Shown in pieces: positions 11,749 through 23,330 of a DNA stretch of 64,000 nt. The translations under genes were made by a program, and so were the position numbers. Each line of letters opens with the position of its first letter. Within the stretch, counting starts at the first letter, position 1. Source of the stretch: Dryomyza anilis (lineage: Eukaryota > Arthropoda > Insecta > Diptera > Dryomyzidae); NCBI GenBank assembly GCA_951804985.1, contig OX638132.1:106673737-106737736 (forward strand), given 5' to 3'. The notes under the pieces are model-generated. The model was not told the origin of the DNA, made no database searches, and saw nothing but the letters and a program-made list of their open reading frames with translations.

Positions 11749-13324
11749 TTATTTCCTACGATATAGCATGCGTAGGAGGTAGACGAGTCCATATGTAAAG
11801 ATGCCGTAATATGTTACATTGTATAGGTTCCATGTGCTCATATAGAGTCTCAGCCAGGTGACGTCCTGCCGCAGTCGGTCACTTCGCTGTATCTCCGCAA
11901 TATCCTCCCAGGACACGGTTTGCGGTCGAACCACCAGTAATGCATTCATAGCCGCGCGCAATCCACTCTGTACTGCGCCGCTCAGACAGCCACGATAGCA
12001 CGTAGCCGCGGCTGCCGACGAGGACCAAACGATTCGTCGCCATGGCGTTGTGAAGGGAAAATTGGCCGAAGAGCTTAATTCGAAAGTGCGCTGTGTGTAA
12101 GCAGTGGGCGATAACATCGACTCGCCGAAGAAAAAGGCCAACTTTTGCAGCGCCAGCGAACGAACCAGCTGCTCGCTGCCCTCCTCGTGAAACATCATTC
12201 CTGCGAAACTGGTCGGACGGTACTCATTGCCCACCAAAAGCGGGTAATTTGAGAAGAAGTTGCCCGAAAAGCCCGCGATGCGCCAGTAGCCTTCAGTATA
12301 CTCGGCTATGAAGCTAGTGACCATTTTTCGCTTCTGCTGCATCGGCGTATGAGCCTTGTGCAGCTCCAATGGCAGGGCGGGTGAGATGTAAATATCCTGC
12401 AGATTGTTCCAGGGTATGGCGAAAACGACCACGCTCGCCTTGTGTATGTCGTGTTCCGAGTCACGCACCTCGACGTAGTCCCGGTGCTGATGTACCTCGT
12501 ACACCTTACGCCAGTAGTGAATGTCTGTGTGTTTCAGTTTCTCAGTGAAGGCCTGCAGCAGCTTTTCGCTGGGAACTTCCAACAAAGAAGTGGGAAACTC
12601 CAGATAACTACCAAAAAGTGAAAAAAGAAAAACATATGGATTTTCTGTAGGTTGAACTCACATGTCCAGTAACATCTGCAGACCACCACATGTGTAGCAA
12701 ATGCTCATAAATTGCGAGTAGGTTACTTCAAGTGCATCTTCGCCGCAGGTCATCAGGACTAGATTGGCCATGAAATTGCGAGACTTATTAAAGAACAATC
12801 GATTGCAAATGTGCTTGTGCATCGATTTCGACCGCATTTTAAAACTGCAAGAATTTGTGAAACATTATCAGCATTTAAACGTCTCATAGGGTCTATAGGG
12901 AGCAGTACTTAAAGCGTCCGGGCTTGAAAAACTGCACCCTTAGCTCCAGCTCTCGTAGATAACGATTCAGCTCGTACTTAGCCAAGCTGGAAAACCATCC
13001 ACGGTCGATGTCCCAGCATCGCTTTAGCCTGGGCGCCAGTACTAAACGATGACGCGTCGGCACTTTGAGCATCTCCAATAGATTGTGCATGTGGTACTGG
13101 TTTTTTGTAATCCATTTGGCTCCGATTTCGCCCAAGCGGGAATCGACCATTTTCCCGCCCACAGTATTGCTGGCTTCCAGAATTTTTATTTGCAATGATC
13201 GCTCTTTTTGCTGTATCTTTAAGGCTGTAGTCAGTCCAGAGAGTCCAGCACCAACAATAAGTATGTCGGAAAACTGTGAATTCGACAGTGGCTCCTTTGT
13301 ATTTAATGGTGTCACTAGGTCCAT
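11749..13324 (-). CDS. Flavin-containing amine oxidase, three exons
   Basis: The spliced coding sequence is 13324-12909, 12844-12662 and 12607-11749 (minus strand), with introns at 12908-12845 and 12661-12608; donors GTACTG and GTGAGT and both AG acceptors fit, and phases match, giving 485 residues. The N-terminus has the Rossmann FAD motif GAGLSG (residues 25-30), then ILEAS with the ribose-binding Glu about residue 50 and GG at 56-57. Near the C-terminus a GCLSGAVQSGLRAA segment is the second FAD-contact motif of the monoamine/polyamine oxidase family, preceded by TCY, possibly comparable to the flavin-linked Cys of MAO (inference). The last 25 residues are hydrophobic with a basic end (LLRMLYRRK), like a tail anchor of outer-membrane MAO. 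Oxidative deamination of an amine is the likely reaction; the substrate cannot be told. Exon 1 begins at the first ATG and the length is near the family norm. Confidence 0.9.
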
Positions 13325-13439
13325 GCTTTATTTATTTATAATTTATTTTTTTGTTTGTATTCAATTTGACATTTATTTAAATTTATAAATATTGACATTA
13401 CTTAAATTAAACTGCTTACGTACTTATTGAATTAATATA

Positions 13440-14160
13440 CCCTATACCACTGGAGTACAGGATATATTGAGAATTGTAATGCATCGTTCTTGCGTTTAAA
13501 TAGCACTGTTCTACAAATTCCTGATTCTTGCTGCGTACTCAGAATTTTCCCTATATGTCGTTCTTCACCAATAAAATTTAAATTTAAAACATGTATAGTA
13601 TTGGCGACGGGGAAAAATTTGGTAAACTCAGAACTACGAATTTTCTCCGCTAGAGGGCACATTAATTATTAAAAAACTTCGGGCATTAATTCTTTCGAGC
13701 ACACAAATTAATGTAGTTCAGAAAGTAGTTCCAAATTTAATCGAAAGGGGGCGTTAAAGGCAAAATTGTATATCTCGGTAACCATTGAACCTGTAAACAT
13801 TGAACCTATGCAAAACTTCATTAAGTGACTTCTTCGGGACCCCAATTTAACATATGTTAGTATGTAGTTCGAAATTCTATCGATAGTGGGCGGTAATGAC
13901 AAAACATATCCCGGTAACTACTGAACCGATATATGAAAAACTGGGAACAATTATTCATGTGGGCACCAAACTTAACATAGTCTAGAGTGTAGCCACTTAA
14001 CTGATCTCGACAAAGCTTGGAACAGGAAATCCTTGAGACAATTTTCAAAGGCTATAAAGTAATTCTAAATTCCATCGACATAGGGTGTTGAGGGCAAAAA
14101 TTATAACTCGGTAACCGCTGAACCGATCTATGAGGCATTCTTTTTCAAATCGAACACGAA
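13440..14160. repeat. Diverged copy of the GGGGGCG dispersed repeat
   Basis: It shares ACATGTATAGTATTGG, CCGCTAGAGGGCACATTAAT and TTCTTTCGAGCACACAAATT with 5880-6480, then runs on through three related units with AxxGGGGGCGTTAAAGGC, CTCGGTAACC and TGAACC. The ORFs in both strands here are repeat shadows. Confidence 0.65.
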
Positions 14161-14192
14161 ATATTTTTGACACTCTGGATTTGCTTCAATTT

Positions 14193-14241
14193 GGGCTTAT
14201 TTTCAATAAGTAATCCATAAATACTTATTGAAAATAAGCCC
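14193..14241. repeat. Perfect 20-bp palindrome with 9-nt loop
   Basis: GGGCTTATTTTCAATAAGTA (14193-14212) is followed after ATCCATAAA by its exact reverse complement (14222-14241). The same arm, with flanking ATCCATAAA, appears at about 18756 and 21657 next to the foldback elements, so this is probably the fused end of such an element. Confidence 0.8.
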
Positions 14242-14242
14242 A

Positions 14243-14390
14243 CCCAAGTAGAACATTGTACGAAATTCTACCTAAAAGGATGTCTTTCTAATGTGAACTT
14301 ATTTGCATTCTCAAAACGCTATCCAAAAGGTGAATTTCTGACAAGTCCCATTTGCATCCTTTTTTAGTCAGCTAAACGATGCCAATATTC
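14243..14390. repeat. Dispersed repeat, copy also at 16120-16270
   Basis: A stretch with AAGTAGAACATT, CTAAAAGGA and GTCTTTCTAATGTGAACTTA, then CAAGTCCCATTTGCATC and AACGATGC, matches 16120-16270 in the same orientation with scattered differences. It lies directly beside the palindrome at 14193-14241 and probably belongs to a larger decayed element. Confidence 0.6.
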
Positions 14391-14543
14391 CGTAGTCTGA
14401 AATGCAACCATGTTTTGTTATTGAAACGTTTTCGACTTCTGTCAAAAACAAAATAAATAGAAAATTGTTACGACGCGAAGTGACATGTAAGTTTTATTTT
14501 GGATTAATTTATAAAAAACTGAATTTTAACTTTAATATTTTTA

Positions 14544-15089
14544 GGTCCGCTTTTTCAGTGCTAGTTGAATTCTGTTTGTGGTTTAAACTTCGTTTAAAAT
14601 CAAAATCGATTTTTTCAGTGAACTTCAATCGTCGTTTAAACTTAATTTAAACGACCGATGCTGATGGTTTAAACTACGTTTAAACTTTCAAAGTTTTTGA
14701 CATGAATTTTTGTTCACAACACTATTTTCACTGTTTTCTGTCGCTGCGCTGTTTCACAAATTATTATTAAATTTTGTATTTTTGCACACTATGCATTAAA
14801 AAAAAAAGTCTCACGTGCACTTTAGTTGATTTAAATTTAAAAATACATTAATTTTATTTTTTTGAAACAATTTTTTTATTTATTTAATTTTGAATGACAT
14901 TTATCAGAAGTCAAAATCGAGAGAATTATTTGTCATTTGCCTGTGGTGCCATATGTATTGTCTTGGTCTGTGTTCATTTTAAACTATCACTGAAAAACTG
15001 CTAACAAAATTAAACGACGTTTTATTTAATGAGAAGATTAATTAAACGGAGTTTAAACTACGTTTAAACGAGCACTGAAAAACTGGCCC
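14544..15089. mobile_element. MITE of PIF/Harbinger type
   Basis: The termini are inverted: GGTCCGCTTTTTCAGTGCT at the left, and GGGCCAGTTTTTCAGTGCT read inward from the right. Each end is flanked by TTA (14541-14543 and 15090-15092), a 3-bp duplication of the kind PIF/Harbinger elements make. Subterminal GTTTAAAC words recur at both ends. There is no coding capacity; 546 bp. Confidence 0.75.
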
Positions 15090-15099
15090 TTAGTAATCT

Positions 15100-15720
15100 G
15101 CAATCAGGATGGAGAAGTGGGCAACTCGCCAGGTCAAGAGCGCTGCAGCAATTCGGGTCAGACGCAACAGCCCGATGTAGACGAATGTCGTCAATCTGGA
15201 CAATATTCAAACGACCATCGCCATATCAACAGCATTGAATACCATAAAAAGTGTCAGTCTGCATCGAGAAACTATCGTTAGGCACACGATTCGACACCAA
15301 CGATCCGATGCCCAAGTCTACCTCCGAGCTAGCATCCGCTTGTGGCTACGACATACGCAACTAAGAGCACCACCGTGCGTTTTGACGTCGTCGTTATTGA
15401 CGCGGTCTAAGCAAATAAGCGCTCAACTGAGAGTATGAAACGACTTCAAGAAGCTGTCTTATAGAGCTATACGTCAAGTCCCGTAGCGTACGCAAAGAAA
15501 ATCAGGATCTGCAGCTGGAGCCTAGAACGGCAACGGATGCCACGGAAACACCAACACAACCACAGCGCACACAGAGTCGAACGACGTGAACATGGTCGTA
15601 TTGCAACAAGATACAAACAAACATAGGCGGTCAACAACAGCAGCTTGTGGGTCGGCAGGTGGCCATAGATTTGAAAACTATTCAAGCGTCTACTGGACAT
15701 CATTATAATCACAGGGCAAA
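15100..15720 (+). pseudogene. Possible decayed coding sequence, origin unknown
   Basis: This block is clearly richer in G and C than its surroundings. In the plus strand several open segments in shifting frames look protein-like: one of about 40 codons from 15467 begins ELYVKSRSVRKENQDLQLEP and continues into a Thr/Gln-rich tail; another near 15635 reads QQQQLVGRQVAIDLKT. Stops and frame changes separate them, and no ATG-started frame spans the block. I do not recognise the family: it could be a relic gag/ORF of a retroelement or a processed pseudogene. A poly-A-like, AT-rich stretch follows at 15750. Antisense ORFs here are shadows. Confidence 0.35.
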
Positions 15721-16119
15721 AATCGTCAATACGATAGTAAAATATAGATTGTTAAATTAATTAAAAAATAAAAACGAAAGAAATACATTTTATTTTTAAT
15801 TTCGGTATAAATTAAAAAATGTCAGACTGGAAATTTGGCAGAAGAAAATTTTGTACGTCATCCTTTTTGTATACTTTTTGCTGACGTAAACCGGTTGTCT
15901 TTTTGTTGCTAATAAGACTACGTTTGGACAATAACCTTAATGTATCTTTATGTATACCATTAGGACACCAATCAAACAAATCAAAAAGGCATCTTCCGGT
16001 CAATCATTTGTATTACAAAAAGACGTCTTTCTAGTAACATTTCGGACAAATTTCGGACATCGATCACATTTAAAAGATAACTTAAAGATATCTTTCAGAG
16101 ATTATTTGTCTAGTTGGGC
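15721..16119. other. AT-rich repeat-derived DNA
   Basis: The part near 15880-15950 (GACGTAAACCGGTTGTCTTT, then GACAATAACCTTAATGT) is similar to 17240-17310, just outside the left segmental duplication. No gene is seen. Confidence 0.35.
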
Positions 16120-16392
16120 AAGCAAGTAGAACATTATACGAAATGATACCTAAAAGGACGTCTTTCTAATGTGAACTTATTTGCATTCTCACAAATTTAT
16201 CCAAAAGGTGAATTTCTAACAAGTCCCATTTGCATCGTTTTTTAGTCAGCAAAACGATGCGTAAACTTATTTGCCTAGTCAAAAAGTTTTCAAAAATGTG
16301 ACTGTTTAATAAGTCCGTTTTGTATCGTTTTGTAGTGAGTGTAACGATGCCAAAAAAAGTTTGTTTACATTAGAATTTTCAATCTGACAAAT

Positions 16393-17022
16393 AACCAGTT
16401 GGGAAGGTTAGATCACATGGGAAATTTTAAAGTAGGTGTAATTATGATAGTTAGGATTATCAAAATTATAGTCGGTCTAAGCCGACTATAAATACCCTTC
16501 ACATATGTGTGGGTATACGAATCCTGGAAATAACTACAAACATTCAATCGCTGAAGAATTTCCATTCATTTGATACACATATTTACAAATGGGTAGGTGT
16601 ACCGAATTTCGATTTTTTTTTGTGAACCACAAGTCTTTTTGCCGGAAAACATTATTATCATGTATATGAGCATGATGTCAATATATATTTGACCAAAAAA
16701 GTTTACCTAAGTACGTATACATAAAAATTGATCTTTATATGTACATTTTATATGAGGTATTTGAACATAAGTGGTCAGATCATAGGTCACAATGGACCGA
16801 TCTCGCCAATATTAGTAATCTAAGTTATAAGTTTCATTTATCTAGCTCTTCAATTTTAAAAGTAGTAGGGATTTCAACAGACAGACGGACATCGCTAAAT
16901 CGACTCAGGAGGTCATGCTGATCAAGAATATATATACTTTTCCATACCGGAGATGCTTCCTTCTGGGTGTTACAAACGGCGTACCAAACTGAATATACCC
17001 TTTCACTCTTAGTGTAGGGTAT
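16393..17022 (+). mobile_element. Mini-me/DINE-1-like element, subfamily 1
   Basis: It begins AACCAGTTGGGAAGGTTAGA, has a near-terminal hairpin (AGTCGGTCTAAGCCGACT), and ends with a core in the order (GACA)-type repeat, ATCGCTAAATCGACTCAGG, TGATCAAGAATATATATA, then TTTCACTCTTAGTGTAGGGTAT. The order of (GTCY)n, conserved core and (TA)n is that described for dipteran mini-me elements. Non-coding; ORFs inside, including the 60-codon one at 16739, are shared by all copies and are not genes. Confidence 0.8.
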
Positions 17023-17304
17023 AAAAAGCAAAAATTAATTTATTTTTAAATTTTCTTTCCGTCACGCAACATTCAGATTAGCGTAGATTTCGTCGGGAAA
17101 ATATAATAAAATATGTTATGACATATTTCAATTTGTTTTAATTTATGTTGAACCAAAACAAAATAAAAAAAATCATCAAAGTTTAGATATTTGTCAAAAG
17201 AGCAGTTTCGACGTCAGCTTTTAGACATATATATTTTATATACTTTAAGATGACTTAATCCGGTTGCCTTTTATTTACTAAAAAGAGTACTTCATGACAA
17301 TAAC

Positions 17305-18745
17305 TTTAATTTGTCTAGTCAATAGGTTTGAAAATACAGGGTGTTTAAAAAATGCAAATATGACGCATGGACCTTTTTTAAAAATTATATAACTTTGCAT
17401 CGTATAGAGTCAAGTTGGTCTCATTTTGAAGGTAATAGAATTTTCTTTATTTCCCTATACAAATTTAATATATTTTATTTATCATGTAACTATTATAAGC
17501 AATTAAAATGTTTTTTTACTTAACGAGAGGTATTTTTAATTTTTTTTAAAATTAAACTATCATTTTCCTCGTTAAATTCTATATAAAGAACATTCTTTTG
17601 TTGGGTGGTCATTTGGGCACATCTATATGAAAACCATTTTTTTTTTTCAAACGTCTGGGCGCATAAGCTGCTTTTTTATGTGTTTTGGCTATAGCATTGT
17701 TTTGATTTATCAGTATAATTACCTAACACCTTGATCAGCTTATTGCCCACCCAATGTAGTCGGTTCTCTCAACTGCTAAGTAGGTTCTTGTAACAAAAGA
17801 TCAGTAAACAGGTTAATAAATAAAAATAAATAAAAAAAAGTTATCATATAATTGGTATATTATTAAACATACATTATAGTAAATGTTTGTGTAATTGTGC
17901 GATCATTGGACCAGGCAACTTGTATCCTCGCATTTAAATTTAATCTTTAATCTTTAAATTTAAACTATAAAAATCAATAGTATAAGTGTGAAATTAAGCA
18001 TTGACGTGTCGAAAATCCTTTTTATAGTGTGTAAAACTACGAAAAACCTAAGTACAATTTTGCTCCGAAAACATTTATTAATTTTAAATCTTTAAAAAAA
18101 ATATGATACCATTTGTTTTAATTTTTAAATCTAAAAAAGTAAGGGCGTTAATATTTGCGAATTTAATGGACACAGAGCTCAAACTATTCGGTCACAGCCT
18201 AAAGATATTGAAAAAAAAAATTTATAAAAAAAAAATATATTTTTAATAAAATATTAATAAACCAACCAATATCCTCTAGGCAATGAGTTGATTGCGACAA
18301 CATACATATTTTCTATGGCTTATATAAAATTTTACTGACAAATCAAAACGATGCTATAGCCAAAACACATAAAAAAGTAGCTTATGCGCACAGACGTTTG
18401 AACAAAAAATAGTTTTCATATAGATGTGCACAAATGACCATTTAACAAAAGAATGTTCTTTATATAGAATTTAATGTGGAAAATTGTAGTCTTAATTAAA
18501 AAAAAAAAATTAAAAATACCTCTAATTTAGTAAAATGTCCTTAAACATTTTAATTGCTTATAAAAGTTACATGATCATTAAAAATATATTAAATTTGTAC
18601 AGGGCAATAAAGAAAATTCTATTACCTTCAAAATGAGACTAAACTTGACGCTGTACGATGCACAGATGGAAAGTTAAAAAAAGGTCCAAGCGTCATATTT
18701 TTATTTTTTAAACACCCTGTATTTTCAAACCTGTTGACAAAAAGC
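17305..18745. mobile_element. Foldback element, copy A
   Basis: The left end (TAGGTTTGAAAATACAGGGT, then GTTTAAAAAATGCAAATATG) is matched in inverted orientation at the right end (AACACCCTGTATTTTCAAAC). Further inward pairs are preserved in the right order: GAATTTTCTTTATT, ATCATGTAACT, TGTGCACATCTATATGAAAA, and TATGTGTTTTGGCTATAGCA. The arms are roughly 550-600 bp and diverged, around a unique AT-rich centre. No transposase is present. Confidence 0.75.
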
Positions 18746-19460
18746 AAAAAAAAATGAGTGGGCTTATTTTCAATAAGCAATCCATAAAAAAAAATGAAGC
18801 AAATCCAAAGTGCAACTGAATATTTTTAACGAAATCCGTTCGATTTAAAAAAGAATGCCTCCTATGTCACTTGATACAGTGACCTTCGCGCATCCAATTT
18901 AACATATGCTAGAGTGACCTAATAAATATGAATTTTAGCTATCAAAGGAATACAATTATGATCATATTTATATATATCTTATACATCACAAACATACAAC
19001 TCTTTATACTTTACATCTCGCAACTGCTCAGCACTCTATAACTCTTCACGCAAGATTCGCAAGATAGGCAAGATTGTATAGGAGATACCAAAATGTTTTA
19101 AACTTTATCTTACTGAAATTTTTTGGAACATTTTTCAAAATTTGTTTATGAAATATTTGATTAATATAGAGGGAATACACGCAAAGATATACAATTTCAT
19201 ACTGATATAAAGTAGTGGTGCTAAATTCAAAATCGAACCAAATTCTTAGCATCTGATGTACGAATTATGGGAAAACATGATGGGAAAAATTGCACTACGT
19301 AATCTCCTGGTGTGTATTTGATTCGGCAGGCTTTAATGGGTTAAAAAAAATCTATTACACATCCGTCGTCAACGAATGCTTCTGAGCGAATTAACTGAAA
19401 TTTTTGAAAATTTGACATAAAAAAAATAAAAAATGCGACACCCTACAGCTACTCCTTATC

Positions 19461-19952
19461 AAATTTAAATTTACAATATTGTTTGGACGCAGCTGTAGTA
19501 GTTTATTTAAATGAATGGCAGATTTGGAACTATTTTTCGTGACGAATATGAATTGTGAACATTTTAAAAAATATGCCCTTATAGATTCCTTCATCATAAT
19601 AATAAAATATTAATAATAAAAGCCAAATTTAAATTTACAATATTGTTTGGACGCAGCTGTAGTAGTTTATTTAAATGAATGGCAGATTTGGAACTATTTT
19701 TCGTGACGAATATGAATTGTGAACATTTTAAAAAATATGCCCTTATAGATTCCTTCATCATAATAATAAAATATTAATAATAAAAGCCAAATTTAAATTT
19801 ACAATATTGTTTGGACGCAGCTGTAGTAGTTTATTTAAATGAATGGCAGATTTGGAACTATTTTTCGTGACGAATATGAATTGTGAACATTTTAAAAAAT
19901 ATGCCCTTATAGATTCCTTCATCATAATAATAAAATATTAATAATAAAAGCC
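19461..19952. repeat. 164-bp tandem repeat, three units
   Basis: Units start AAATTTAAATTTACAATATT at 19461, 19625 and 19789 and are nearly identical. The equivalent place in duplication copy B (about 22364) has only one unit, so the array grew or shrank after the segmental duplication. Confidence 0.85.
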
Positions 19953-20168
19953 AAATTTATTTCTAAACACAGTTTTTAAAGGCCACTTCAAAGTACTTAA
20001 TAAAAATTTTCTGTTTAATACACTAGCGATAATCAAAATATTTCTTTTATACTTCGTGGTTGACAAATATAATATGGGCCATTCCACACCAAATCGACCA
20101 GCGGTTGGAACTCACTTTCTTCGATTTAAATGGGAATTAATAAAGGGTATTCAGACATGCACTAACCA

Positions 20169-22727
20169 TACTTTATGACAATAAATTTAATTTGTCTAGT
20201 CAATAGGTTTGAAAATACAGGGTGTTTAAAAAATGCAAATATGACGCATGGACCTTTTTTAAAAATTATGTAACTTTGCATCGTATAGAGTCAAGTTGGT
20301 CTCATTTTGAAGGTAATAGAATTTTCTTTATTTCCCTATACAAATTTAATATATTTTTATTTATCATGTAACTATTATAAGCAATTAAAATGTTTTTTTT
20401 ACTTAACGAGAGGTATTTTTAATTTTTTTTTTAAATTAAACTATCATTTTCCTCGTTAAATTCTATATAAAGAACATTCTTTTGTTGGGTGGCCATTTGT
20501 GCACATCTATATGAAAACCATTTTTTTTTCAAACGTCTGGGCGCATAAGCTGCTTTTTTATGTGTTTTGGCTATAGCATTGTTTTGATTTATCAGTATAA
20601 TTACCTAACACCTTGATCAGCTTATTGCCCACCCAATGTAGTCGGTTCTCTCAACTGCTAAGTCGGTTCTTATAACAAAAGATCAGTAAACAGGTAAATA
20701 AATAAAAATAAATAAAAAAAAGTTATCATATAATTGGTATATTATTAAACATACTACTATAATGTATGTTTAATAATATGTTGGTGTAATTGTGCGATCA
20801 TTGGACCAGGCAACTTGTATCCTCGCATTTAAATTTAATCTTTAATCTTTAAATTTAAACTATAAAAATCAATAGTATAAGTGTGAAATTAAGCATTGAC
20901 GTGTCGAAAATCCTTTTTATAGTGTGTAAAACTACGAAAAACCTAAGTACAATTTTGCTCAGAAAACATTTATTAATTTTTAATCTTATAAAAAAATATG
21001 ATACCATTTGTTTTAATTTTTAAATCTAAAAAATAAGGGCGTTAATATTTGCGAATTTAATGGACACAGAGCTCAAACTATTCGGTCACAGCCTAAAGAT
21101 ATTGAAAAAAAAAATATTTAATAAAAAAAAATATATTTTTAATAAAATATTAATAAACCAACCAATATCCTCTAGGCAATGAGTTGATTGCGACAACATA
21201 CATATTTTCTATGGCTTATATAAAATTTTACTGACAAATCAAAACGATGCTATAGCCAAAACACATAAAAAAAGTAGCTTATGCGCACAGTCGTTTGAAC
21301 AAAAAATAGTTTTCATATAGATGTGCACAAATGACCATTTAACAAAAGAATGTTCTTTATATAGAATTTAATGTGGAAAATTGTAGTCTTAATTAAAAAA
21401 AAAAAATTAAAAATACCTCTAATTTAGTAAAATGTCCTTAAACATTTTAATTGCTTATAAAAGTTACATGATCATTAAAAATATATTAAATTTGTACAGG
21501 GCAATAAAGAAAATTCTATTACCTTCAAAATGAGACTAAACTTGACGCTGTACGATGCACAGATGGAAAGTTAAAAAAAGGTCCAAGCGTCATATTTTTA
21601 TTTTTTAAACACCCTGTATTTTCAAACCTATTGACAAAAAGCAAAAAAAAATGAGTGGGCTTATTTTCAATAAGCAATCCATAAAAAAAAAATTGAAGCA
21701 AATCCAAAGTGCAACTGAATATTTTTAACGAAATCCGTTCGATTTGAAAAAGAATGCCTCCTATGTCACTTGATACAGTGACCTTCGCGCATCCAATTTA
21801 ACATATGCTAGAGTGAACTAATAAATATGAATTTTAGCTATCAAAGGAATACAATTATGATCATATTTATATATATCTTATACATCACAAACATACAACT
21901 CTTTATACTTTATATCTCGCAACTGCTCAGCACACTATAACTCTTCACGCAAGATCGCAAGATAGGCAAGATTGTATAGGAGATACCAAAATGTTTTAAA
22001 CTTTATCTTACTGAAATTTTTTGGAACATTTTTAAAAATTTGTTTATGAAATATTTGATTAATATAGAGGGAATAAACGCAAAGATATAAATTTCATACT
22101 GATATAAAGTAGTGGTGCTAAATTCAAAATCGAACCAAATTCTTAGCATCTGATGTACGAATTATGGGAAAACATGATGGGAAAAATTGCACTACGTAAT
22201 CTCCTGGTGTGTATTTGATTCGGCAGGCTTTAATGGGTTAAAAAAAATCTATTACACATCCGTCGTCAACGAATGCTTCTGAGCGAATTAACTGAAATTT
22301 TTGAAAATTTGACATAAAAAAAATAAAAAATGCGACACCCTACAGCTACTCCTTATCAAATTTAAATTTACAATATTGTTTGGACGCAGCTGTAGTAGTT
22401 TATTTAAATGAATGGCAGATTTGGAACTATTTTTCGTGACGAATATGAATTGTGAACATTTTAAAAAATATGCCCTTATAGATTCCTTCATCATAATAAT
22501 AAAATATTAATAATAAAAGCCAAATTTATTTCTAAACACAGTTTTTAAAGGCCACTTCAAAGTACTTAATACAAATTTTCTGTTTAATACACTAGCGATA
22601 ATCAAAATATTTCTTTTATACTTCGTGGTTGATGGGCCATTCCACACCAAATCGACCAGCGGTTGGAACTCACTTTCTTCGATTTAAATGGGAATTTATA
22701 AAGGGTATTCAGAAATGCACTAACCAT
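20169..22727. repeat. Segmental tandem duplication, copy B
   Basis: Nearly identical to 17288-20168. It is shorter because the 164-bp array is single here. An identical 68-codon ORF occurs in both copies on the minus strand (19391-19597 and 22288-22494); it is a repeat shadow. Copy B ends inside the MITE at 22635-23129. Confidence 0.85.
20186..21640. mobile_element. Foldback element, copy B
   Basis: Duplicate of the foldback element at 17305-18745, with the same inverted ends (AATACAGGGTGTTTAAAAAA and AAACACCCTGTATTTTCAAA). Differences are mainly A/T-run lengths and a small palindromic change near 20750 (AACATAC/GTATGTT). Confidence 0.75.
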
Positions 22728-23129
22728 TTATTTTTTATTTTTTCCAACCACTACTTCCAGAGATACAGTGGCTCAAAGTTGGAAAAAGGGCCATATTTAA
22801 ATATTGTTGTTCATATTTAAATATCTCTTGAAATCATTGATGGCTCGTTTTAAAGCTAATAAAACAAGCTTTCAGAAAAATTAAGTTGTAACTTCTAAAC
22901 GTGAACATTGGCCCATGGTCATTATCCTTGAACTTCAAAATTGATGTCCTTAAAATCATTTTAAAATTCTGATTTTTAAAATTCTGAAAAAAAAACTAAG
23001 TTTTCGTCAATTTATTATAAATGTTTATGCAAAATTTCAAGATGGTATTTTGAAGGCATCATATTTTAAAAAATAATTTTCTAATAATTTCAAATTTGAC
23101 TTTTTTGGTCGATTTGGTGTGGAATGGCC
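22635..23129. mobile_element. TIR MITE, GGCCATTCC family
   Basis: The ends are inverted copies: GGCCATTCCACACCAAATCG at the left and CGATTTGGTGTGGAATGGCC at the right. The interior is A/T-rich without an ORF. A truncated copy is at about 20080-20168, and a related element with changed ends lies at 41931-42593. Superfamily unknown. Confidence 0.8.
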
Positions 23130-23330
23130 AATATGGCAATTACAGATTTTTAAATATCAGAGGTAGTTAGTTATGATTTTTTAAATTTGAAATTAATATG
23201 TTTTGAAGGACCTGTCATATTTTTACATAAAAAATGTTGTGGCTTATCATTCGTTACATTTAGAATCATATATATTGATAAATTTTGAATACATAACAAA
23301 CTTTCATATTATGGAACTTTTTACATTTTT

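Larger units (their letters stand above)
17288..20168. repeat. Segmental tandem duplication, copy A
   Basis: Sequence from about 17288 repeats from 20169 with a 2881-bp period and few substitutions or indels. It contains a foldback element, a dispersed AT-rich repeat, a 164-bp array in three units, and the first about 90 bp of a TIR MITE. No gene is present. Confidence 0.85.

Noticed and set aside
12093..12311. Plus-strand ORF within the amine oxidase gene
   Set aside because: Antisense shadow of a GC-richer coding exon. The same applies to 13065-13388 and to the ORFs opposite the three Orct-like genes.
19391..22494. Identical 68-codon ORFs in two places as a small gene family
   Set aside because: They are the same segment of a 2.9-kb tandem duplication of non-coding repeat DNA.
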